DNA of 64,000 bases from Saccharolobus caldissimus. Lineage in GTDB: Archaea > Thermoproteota > Thermoprotei_A > Sulfolobales > Sulfolobaceae. Shown here one piece after another: positions 58,164 through 64,000 of this stretch; within the stretch, counting starts at the first letter, position 1, and every line of letters starts with the position of its first letter. Location: assembly GCF_020886315.1 (NCBI RefSeq), contig NZ_AP025226.1, positions 1,638,001-1,702,000 on the forward strand, read 5' to 3'. Position numbers and translations under genes: made by a program. The notes beneath the pieces were generated by a model. It had not been told where the DNA came from. It saw only the letters and a list, made by a program, of their open reading frames with translations, and made no database searches.

Positions 58164-59177
58164 ATGATTGAAATAGACGGCTCTTTTGGAGAAGGTGGAG
58201 GTCAAATCTTAAGGACATCTCTAACACTCTCTGTAATCACTGGAAAACCATTTAGAATATATAATATAAGGGCTAATAGACCTAACGCAGGTTTACAAAG
58301 ACAGCATCTATGGGCTGTAAGAGTCATGAAGATTATATCAAATGCTGAGACAAAAGGAGATCAATTAGGCTCTAAAGAATTAACTTTCATACCAAATGAG
58401 ATTAAAGGTGGAATTGACTTAAACATAGATATAGGAACAGCAGGAAGTATAACTCTTATATTACAAACTGTAATTCCCGCTATTCTTAATAAAAATATAA
58501 AAATTACAATAAAAGGAGGAACTGACGTACCTAAATCTCCAACTATCGATTATATTAGATTAGTTTATCTTAGAATTTTAAAGAAAATAGGAATAGACGT
58601 AAATATCGATCTAGTGAAAAGGGGACATTATCCTGAGGGAGGAGGAGAAGTAATATTACACGGAGTATCTGGAAATCCACATAATTTTAGTCTAATAAAT
58701 CTGGGTAAAATACTGAAGATTGAAGGAATTTCTCACGTCTCATCTTTACCCTCTCATATCGCTGAGAGACAGTCAAATGCAGCAAAAAATTTACTGTCTA
58801 AGCTTAACGTTCCAATTGACATAAAAATTGACGTAAGGGAAGGTGAAAGAAGTAAAGGAAGTGGAATAACATTAGCAGCAATTGGAGAAAACAGCATCAT
58901 GGGATCAGATTCCCTAGGAGAGAGAGGTAAGAGAGCTGAAGTTGTTGGAGAAGAGGCTGCAAATACTTTATTGCAAGATTTACGGACAGGGGCAGCAGTA
59001 GATAGGTATATGAGTGATATGCTAATGCTTTTCGCATCTCTTTATGAAGGAGAATACGTAGGTGCAGATCTCACTATGCACGCTTATACTAATATGGAAA
59101 TTATTAAAAAATTTCTAAATGTAAAAATAGAGGTAACTGGAAAAAATCCTTTCAAATTTAGCGTCAAAAAGATTTAA
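58164..59177 (+). CDS. rtcA: RNA 3'-terminal phosphate cyclase
   Basis: Makes 2',3'-cyclic phosphate ends on RNA using ATP. 337 residues; hallmarks are [55 protein letters not shown] and the C-terminal TMHAYTN segment bearing the nucleotidylated His. A TTG at 58161 in frame is the alternative start. Confidence 0.95.
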   Translation: MIEIDGSFGEGGGQILRTSLTLSVITGKPFRIYNIRANRPNAGLQRQHLWAVRVMKIISNAETKGDQLGSKELTFIPNEIKGGIDLNIDIGTAGSITLILQTVIPAILNKNIKITIKGGTDVPKSPTIDYIRLVYLRILKKIGIDVNIDLVKRGHYPEGGGEVILHGVSGNPHNFSLINLGKILKIEGISHVSSLPSHIAERQSNAAKNLLSKLNVPIDIKIDVREGERSKGSGITLAAIGENSIMGSDSLGERGKRAEVVGEEAANTLLQDLRTGAAVDRYMSDMLMLFASLYEGEYVGADLTMHAYTNMEIIKKFLNVKIEVTGKNPFKFSVKKI

Positions 59178-59268
59178 AGATAAAAAGTAAAATTTAATCA
59201 ATATTTATGTTAGAACTGAGTTAATTGGCATTAAAACTTATAAGGATACATAATATATTAAAAATACC

Positions 59269-59529
59269 ATGTCACAGGGGAATATTTCACCACCTAAGGC
59301 AATAATAAAGAGGCCAAATTATTCTTTTGAATACAAGAACGAAAGAAAGGCTAAAAGAACAGGGAGGGGATTCAGCATAGGAGAGTTAGAAAAAGTTGGT
59401 TTAACAGTAAGTCAAGCTAGAAAATTGGGATTATATGTAGATATTAGGAGAAAAAGTGTACATGACGAAAATGTAGAATCACTAAAGAAGTTCTTAGAGC
59501 AATTAAAACAATCTCAAAGTAAATCTTAG
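59269..59529 (+). CDS. rpl13e: Ribosomal protein L13e
   Basis: A short archaeal L13e (86 residues) found in Crenarchaeota: basic N-terminal tail and the conserved [19 protein letters not shown]-like segment (here [18 protein letters not shown]) followed by [18 protein letters not shown]. Part of the large ribosomal subunit. Overlaps the downstream dehydrogenase gene by 4 nt, tail to tail. Confidence 0.93.
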   Translation: MSQGNISPPKAIIKRPNYSFEYKNERKAKRTGRGFSIGELEKVGLTVSQARKLGLYVDIRRKSVHDENVESLKKFLEQLKQSQSKS

Positions 59530-60518
59530 GGTATAATTATTGCACGACCCACTATTCTACCTCTCATTAAATCGTTTATAGCCTCATTAATGTCCTCTAA
59601 TTTATAAGGTACTGCTAACGTTTTTATTTTCCCCTCTTTATACAAATTGTATACGTTAACCAAATCATTAAAAGTACCGTATAGGATGCCCCTTATTTTT
59701 AGACCCCTTAATACGACTAACTGCTCTGGTGTATTTAACGTACCACCAAACTCCCCTACAATTCTTAATTCACCTTCTCTATTCAAGAGCCATAGTATAT
59801 CAGAAAGTGTATCCTCACTTCCCACGTAGTCAATCACGTAATCAAATTTTAACCTTGAGGATCTTGTAGCTATGGAGTGTGCTATTGATCTATCTTTAGC
59901 TATTACTATTTCATCCGCTCCTAGTTCCTTAGCCTTACTTAGCTTAATCTCGTTATGACCAGCTATCGTTACACTTACTCCTCTACTTTTTAAAATCTGC
60001 AACGCTAATAATGCTACAGCACCTGTGCCTATTAGTAGTACTTTATCTTCCTTATTTATACCCTTTACTGAATTATATGCAGTGATTCCAGCATCAGCTA
60101 AAGGTGCTAATTCCACCGGGTTTCCTTCGACCTTTAATAAAATTTTATCACTAGGAATTGACACATATTCCGCATATCCTCCATCCATGTGTAAACCTAT
60201 TACTTTAACCCTCTCACAGTATTGATAGTGCCCCAACTTACAGTATTTGCACTTCCCGCATCCTACGCTGTTATAAACTAGTACTCTATCGCCTCTTTTG
60301 AAGTTACCAAAGTCATTAATAATTTCTCCAACTATTTCATGACCTAATATTCTTGGAGTCTCTATTTTTATATCGTATTTCCAATCTCCCATTATGATGT
60401 GTATATCACCATGACACAAACCAGTGGCTAATACTTTAAGGATAATCCCTTCTTTAGGTTCTCTTACTTCTTCTATACTTAATGGCTTGCCAAATTCTTT
60501 AAAAACTGCAGCACGCAT
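59526..60518 (-). CDS. Zinc-dependent alcohol dehydrogenase (MDR family)
   Basis: A 330-residue medium-chain dehydrogenase. Catalytic zinc site: Cys in TGLCHGDIH with GHE; structural zinc Cys in [15 protein letters not shown]. The cofactor site is [15 protein letters not shown]. Substrate unknown; Sulfolobales have many such paralogues acting on alcohols, aldehydes or acryloyl-CoA. It lies 4 nt after the glutamine synthetase-like gene on the same strand, so the two probably form an operon. Confidence 0.88.
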   Translation of the reverse strand: MRAAVFKEFGKPLSIEEVREPKEGIILKVLATGLCHGDIHIIMGDWKYDIKIETPRILGHEIVGEIINDFGNFKRGDRVLVYNSVGCGKCKYCKLGHYQYCERVKVIGLHMDGGYAEYVSIPSDKILLKVEGNPVELAPLADAGITAYNSVKGINKEDKVLLIGTGAVALLALQILKSRGVSVTIAGHNEIKLSKAKELGADEIVIAKDRSIAHSIATRSSRLKFDYVIDYVGSEDTLSDILWLLNREGELRIVGEFGGTLNTPEQLVVLRGLKIRGILYGTFNDLVNVYNLYKEGKIKTLAVPYKLEDINEAINDLMRGRIVGRAIIIP

Positions 60519-60522
60519 TTAA

Positions 60523-61800
60523 TTACCAACCTGCTTTAAGATAATACTCCCTTTCCCAATCTGTTATCTGGGATTCGTACTCTTCTATTTCAATATTTTT
60601 AATATTTATATATGAAGATATTAAATCTTGACCTAAATTATATTTTATATATGTATCATTTTCTAATTTATTTAGTGATTCCTTTAAGGTTTGAGGTAAT
60701 GTCCCATAATATTCATTTATATTGACCATAAGGTTTCTCTCAATACCATCAATTCCAGCGTAGATTATTGTAGCTAATAATAAATAAGGATTTGCTAATG
60801 GATCTGCTAGTCTAAACTCTACATAATGATTATTTTTGTAATAACTAGGTATTCTTACAATATAATGCCTTTCAGTACCAATTCCTGGCATGTTAGGAGT
60901 TACTATTTCTTTAAATCTTTTATACGAGTTAATTGTAGGTGCTGCAATAGATAAAATTGTGGATAAATGTTCTATTATACCGGAGATAAAATTATACGCT
61001 ACTTTACTTAATCCTATTCCCTTAGGGTCATTAGGATCATACATGACATCTTTTCCATTTGTACTCTTAAGGCTTAACGTTATGTCCATACTACTACTAG
61101 GGAAATCCTTAAATGGCTTCGGCATAAAAGTAGCCGTTAAATTATGAATCCTTGCAGTATCCCTTATTATCTCCCTACTTGAGATTAAGGAATCCGCTGC
61201 CTCCATGGCACTCTTTGGAGTTAATTTTACTTCATATTGTCCAGGTCCGTAATGCTTATTAATAGTTTCTACTTGAATATCAATTTCTTCTAAGTATTTT
61301 ATTAATGATTTAAGAAAATTCTGTTGTTCTAATAACCCTTCTAAGGAAAAGGCCTTAGTAAAATCGGCAGGATTTAACGATGAATTAAGCAGATAGAAAG
61401 TTGGCTCAAATGATACTTCTAATGAATAACCTAATTCACCTAGCTTACTAATAGCTTTAGTTAGTACAGTTCTACTACAATATGGATAAGAAGAGCCATC
61501 TGGTTGAACTATAAAAGATAAGACTCTGGCTGTCCTTTCTAAATAAGGAATGACTACAAATGTGGTTAAATCGGGTAGGGCTATTACGTCCTCATATTTA
61601 GTCTTTATCGGCCTATCTTTATAATCCATGAGAACTAAGGACTCTGGGTAATCTACTCCCTTATTATCACTTATTATATTCTCAAATTCTGCTCTTCTTA
61701 AAGATCTACCTTTAGTATTCCCTAATAAGTCTACAAATTCTACTCTTACATAATCTATCTTACCAGATTTTAATATATCAAAGACGTCTTCTTTAGACAC
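60523..61800 (-). CDS. Glutamine synthetase-like ligase with altered active site
   Basis: A 425-residue GS-superfamily protein. The beta-grasp N-terminus ([17 protein letters not shown]) and the Arg-rich end of the active site ([34 protein letters not shown]) are clear. Metal and ATP positions differ: the E-x-E of the first metal site is E-P-T (SFEPTFYLL), and the usual G-x-M-H-V-H-x-S is [10 protein letters not shown], without His. It is therefore unlikely to make glutamine; a gamma-glutamyl-amine ligase-like or inactive role is possible. Confidence 0.85.
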   Translation of the reverse strand: MSKEDVFDILKSGKIDYVRVEFVDLLGNTKGRSLRRAEFENIISDNKGVDYPESLVLMDYKDRPIKTKYEDVIALPDLTTFVVIPYLERTARVLSFIVQPDGSSYPYCSRTVLTKAISKLGELGYSLEVSFEPTFYLLNSSLNPADFTKAFSLEGLLEQQNFLKSLIKYLEEIDIQVETINKHYGPGQYEVKLTPKSAMEAADSLISSREIIRDTARIHNLTATFMPKPFKDFPSSSMDITLSLKSTNGKDVMYDPNDPKGIGLSKVAYNFISGIIEHLSTILSIAAPTINSYKRFKEIVTPNMPGIGTERHYIVRIPSYYKNNHYVEFRLADPLANPYLLLATIIYAGIDGIERNLMVNINEYYGTLPQTLKESLNKLENDTYIKYNLGQDLISSYINIKNIEIEEYESQITDWEREYYLKAGW

Positions 61801-61838
61801 TTTCCCTCACAAAGCTTATGCAGTATTATTTAATAAAA

Positions 61839-62063
61839 TTATAAAAGCTTGTACATTATCGATCCCGCAAATATTACTGCGTTTTGGTATTCAGTAAATA
61901 TACCCCTATTTACTAAATTATCATCAAGATATAAATCAACTAAGTAGAAATACTCATTTTCTCTCTTTCTTCTATGAAATTTTAAAGTATATCTACCTAT
62001 TCTAACAGTCTTCTTTTGTGATGCATAGTAGCCTAATGACAGTATTTCCAAATTATCTACCAT
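61839..62063 (-). CDS. Small protein (74 aa) beside Trm5-like gene
   Basis: Beta-rich and basic (KKTVRIGRYTLKFHRRKREN) with a hydrophobic C-terminal helix (NAVIFAGSIMYKLL). No family recognised. It begins 1 nt after the methyltransferase stop, so it is co-transcribed; the Arg/Lys/His-rich strand could contact RNA. Confidence 0.65.
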   Translation of the reverse strand: MVDNLEILSLGYYASQKKTVRIGRYTLKFHRRKRENEYFYLVDLYLDDNLVNRGIFTEYQNAVIFAGSIMYKLL

Positions 62064-62064
62064 T

Positions 62065-62847
62065 CTAATTCACCTTTATGTCAACTACTACGTGATATGT
62101 ATAAGGTTTTACACTTCTAACAATTCTAGCATAATAAGATCCAGAATATTTACTCATTGCAATTTTTATCGGATCTTCCCCCTTTTTAGTCTCTATTTCG
62201 GTATAAAGATGAATAATGCCACCTTTCTTTATTTTTTGAAGAGCTATCTCGTAGGCTTTATCAGCTAATTCTGGGAGAGGTGCTATTATTCTATCAGCAT
62301 CTTCAAGATCATAAATCCTAATGAATGCATCGCCGTAGATTGGTAATACCTCATAAGCTCTATTAAGTTCTACGTTAGCCATTAGATAATAATATGCGTA
62401 GGGGTTTATATCTATAGAATACACTATTTTAGGCTTTCCTAATACCGCAGATAAGATGGAAAACGGACCAAATCCAGAAAACATATTTATAATTACTTCT
62501 CCTCGCCTAACTTGCTTAGCAACTCTTAAATGTTCAAAGGATAATTTTTCTGAGAAAAACACCTTTGTAAAATCTAAATAATATCTACATCCATGTTCCT
62601 TGTATATGGTCTCACTTCTCTTTTCACCAGCTATATGATAATAAGTAGGAAGTCTATATGGACCAGAAACGTCTCTATATCTTCCCCAGACCGCTTTAAT
62701 ATAGGGCAGCCTTGACATTATGTAGTTCGCTACATTAATTAAGTCCTCTGGTTTCTTATCGAAGGGAATACCTATTACTGCAATGTCCCCTATTATTTCA
62801 ACTCTTTTCCAAATGCCTTGTTTCCTTGCTTGTTCTTTTATCGACAT
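62065..62847 (-). CDS. Trm5/Taw2-like tRNA methyl- or aminocarboxypropyl transferase
   Basis: A 260-residue class I SAM-dependent enzyme of the Trm5/TYW2 group, which act on G37 of tRNA-Phe in wyosine synthesis. It has the D2-like segment ([20 protein letters not shown]), the SAM loop [14 protein letters not shown], acidic strand [20 protein letters not shown] and the APLPEL motif where Trm5 has N-x-P. The N-terminal D1 domain of Trm5 is absent, as in Taw2, so the true reaction is open. It overlaps the amidohydrolase gene by 50 nt. Confidence 0.8.
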   Translation of the reverse strand: MSIKEQARKQGIWKRVEIIGDIAVIGIPFDKKPEDLINVANYIMSRLPYIKAVWGRYRDVSGPYRLPTYYHIAGEKRSETIYKEHGCRYYLDFTKVFFSEKLSFEHLRVAKQVRRGEVIINMFSGFGPFSILSAVLGKPKIVYSIDINPYAYYYLMANVELNRAYEVLPIYGDAFIRIYDLEDADRIIAPLPELADKAYEIALQKIKKGGIIHLYTEIETKKGEDPIKIAMSKYSGSYYARIVRSVKPYTYHVVVDIKVN

Positions 62848-63946
62848 CTGCTAACCTCTCTATAGCTTTTTCAATGTGTTTTAATCCTACATTTAATGGA
62901 ACTCCACCGTCTAATACTGCCTCTCCATTAACCATTACAGTTTCTGGGTAACTTAGATTAAATATTATAGACTCATAAGGGCTCTCTATATCTAGAGGAA
63001 ATGCAGGAGGTTCTTTAATCTCGTATATAGTTAAATCTGCTACTTTATTGTTTTCAATTACGCCTCTATCATTATACTTTAATTGAGAATATCCCCATAT
63101 TGTCATGGCGTTTAACGCTTCCTCTGGGGTTAGAAGTAGCCTAGTTAAGCTTGCAGATGCCTCATGCCTAATGTCAAATGAAGGTGTCAAGTCTAATGAT
63201 ATTGAAGGCTTATATTGGCTTAACGGGAATTGAGAAACTTCATATGATGGAGTGAAAGCTAATGAAAAACCTTTTTGCTTAATTATCTCTAAATCTTTTC
63301 TCGCACCTCCGCCTAAACCTATAACGTTTACTGCACTATTCATATTCTCTAAACTTACGAATCTCTCTAATAAGACTGGTAAATTATATTGCTGGGAAAT
63401 CTCAAAAACCTCTTTAGAATATTCTTCACTGCATAATCTTAATATAACCCTATTCTCGTTTTTGCTTGACCACCTATTATATAACGTTATGAATTCCCTT
63501 TCCCAATCCTCTTTAGAATCTGGACAATCAACTCCTACAGCTAATACTGGCTTTAATCCCACTTCACTAATAGCTCTAGCAATCATATCTAAATTAGGAC
63601 CAGATGTAACTACTGTTGTCACACCAGTTCTTAACAGGTGGTAAGCTCCCATAAGGGAAAAATAATAAATATCATTTGGTGAAAGAGTACTTAATAGTTG
63701 AAATGCGTTAATTTTTCCAGAGAAAATTCTATATCTAAATGGATATAAGTAAATAAATGAATGTGTTGTTACAAAGCCTGGAATTACAACCCTATTTTCC
63801 CCGCCAATAATGTATTCGGCATATTCATACTCTTCTGGTTCCTCTTTAGAAATAACCTTTATTTGACCTTCCTCAATTCCTATATAAACATTCCTTAACG
63901 GTTTATATGGGCCTAACACTAAGTCAGCCTTAATTAAAACTTTCAT
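62798..63946 (-). CDS. Amidohydrolase-like protein missing metal ligands
   Basis: About 382 residues of the metal-dependent hydrolase superfamily (ATZ/TRZ, guanine-deaminase-like): N-terminal beta-sandwich ([14 protein letters not shown]), the [12 protein letters not shown] strand, and the C-terminal [17 protein letters not shown] and [12 protein letters not shown] elements. The first metal motif, normally H-x-H, is THSF, so one ligand is lost, and other His ligands are not evident. ATG 63946 ([12 protein letters not shown]) is preferred to the frame's first ATG (63970). A further gene may start divergently at ATG 63988, but only four codons are in the window. Confidence 0.75.
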   Translation of the reverse strand: MKVLIKADLVLGPYKPLRNVYIGIEEGQIKVISKEEPEEYEYAEYIIGGENRVVIPGFVTTHSFIYLYPFRYRIFSGKINAFQLLSTLSPNDIYYFSLMGAYHLLRTGVTTVVTSGPNLDMIARAISEVGLKPVLAVGVDCPDSKEDWEREFITLYNRWSSKNENRVILRLCSEEYSKEVFEISQQYNLPVLLERFVSLENMNSAVNVIGLGGGARKDLEIIKQKGFSLAFTPSYEVSQFPLSQYKPSISLDLTPSFDIRHEASASLTRLLLTPEEALNAMTIWGYSQLKYNDRGVIENNKVADLTIYEIKEPPAFPLDIESPYESIIFNLSYPETVMVNGEAVLDGGVPLNVGLKHIEKAIERLADVDKRTSKETRHLEKS

Positions 63947-64000
63947 TGCTCCTAAAAACCTAATAAACAAATTGTTAATTAAAGTTATGGATGAGAATAA

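Noticed and set aside
63988-64000. Possible start of a plus-strand gene (ATG GAT GAG AAT) at the right edge
   Set aside because: Only four codons are in the window, too little to call a gene.
1-64000. tRNA, rRNA, CRISPR array, replication origin
   Set aside because: Looked for T-arm-like GTTCRANTC blocks, repeated spacers and Cdc6/origin genes by eye; none found. A tRNA or Rfam covariance search would settle the RNA genes.

Overview
The window is AT-rich archaeal chromosome that reads as a member of the Sulfolobales (thermoacidophilic Crenarchaeota). The evidence is a sulfocyanin, the Sulfolobus chromatin protein Sso10a, a Dpo4/Dbh-type Y-family polymerase, Hel308, ribosomal protein L13e, a ThrRS without an editing domain, acyl-CoA carboxylase genes of the 3-hydroxypropionate/4-hydroxybutyrate type, and the promoter style: many genes have a TATA box about 26 nt before the start codon (leaderless transcripts). 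No rRNA, tRNA, CRISPR array or replication origin was seen.

Layout. 1-9.7 kb: a partial iron-type alcohol dehydrogenase at the left edge, sulfocyanin plus a membrane partner, a CrtI-like oxidoreductase, a surface glycoprotein, succinyl-CoA ligase (sucC-sucD), an endonuclease III relative and the N-glycan GlcNAc transferase Agl24. 9.8-14.3 kb: a decayed TnpB fragment, a PaREP1 protein, thrS, ogt and a sugar nucleotidyltransferase. 14.4-23.6 kb: a [NiFe]-hydrogenase maturation island with sir2, an ATPase-type HypB, HypA, HypF, a HypC-like protein without any cysteine, a maturation protease in an operon with two unfamiliar proteins, a DUF1641 protein, an HxlR-like regulator, only the C-terminal part of a hydrogenase large subunit, and a NiCoT nickel transporter. 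23.7-25.0 kb: a complete IS256-family insertion sequence that split a beta-helix surface-protein gene after its fourth codon. 25.9-35.5 kb: a sodium/solute symporter pair, a ParA-like ATPase, Sso10a, a winged-helix regulator, a GH15 glucosidase, a secreted S16-like protein and leuCD.

35.6-46 kb: a NitT/TauT-like ABC transporter with a fused double permease, the acetyl/propionyl-CoA carboxylase genes accC-accB-pccB, Hel308, and a phosphate module (RHH regulator, PiT, PhoU-like). 46-64 kb: housekeeping and nucleic-acid genes, including citrate synthase, DUF763, peroxiredoxin, DHH phosphoesterase, nicotinamidase-like hydrolase, endonuclease V, protein phosphatase, a RadA paralogue, GMP synthase glutaminase subunit, RuvB-like helicase, PfkB kinase, Dpo4, RtcA and L13e. 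The right end has an alcohol dehydrogenase, a divergent glutamine synthetase-like protein, a Trm5/Taw2-like methyltransferase and a degenerate amidohydrolase.

The observations most worth following are: (i) hydrogenase machinery that is complete and odd (Cys-less HypC-like protein, ATPase-type HypB) beside a large-subunit gene reduced to its C-terminal part; (ii) three C/D-box guide sRNAs with identical 12-nt geometry, one of which shares bases with the stop codon of the RuvB-like gene; (iii) a recent IS insertion whose removal restores an intact signal-peptide start; (iv) two conserved genes (sucD and an ABC ATPase) whose conserved N-termini have no in-frame start codon.
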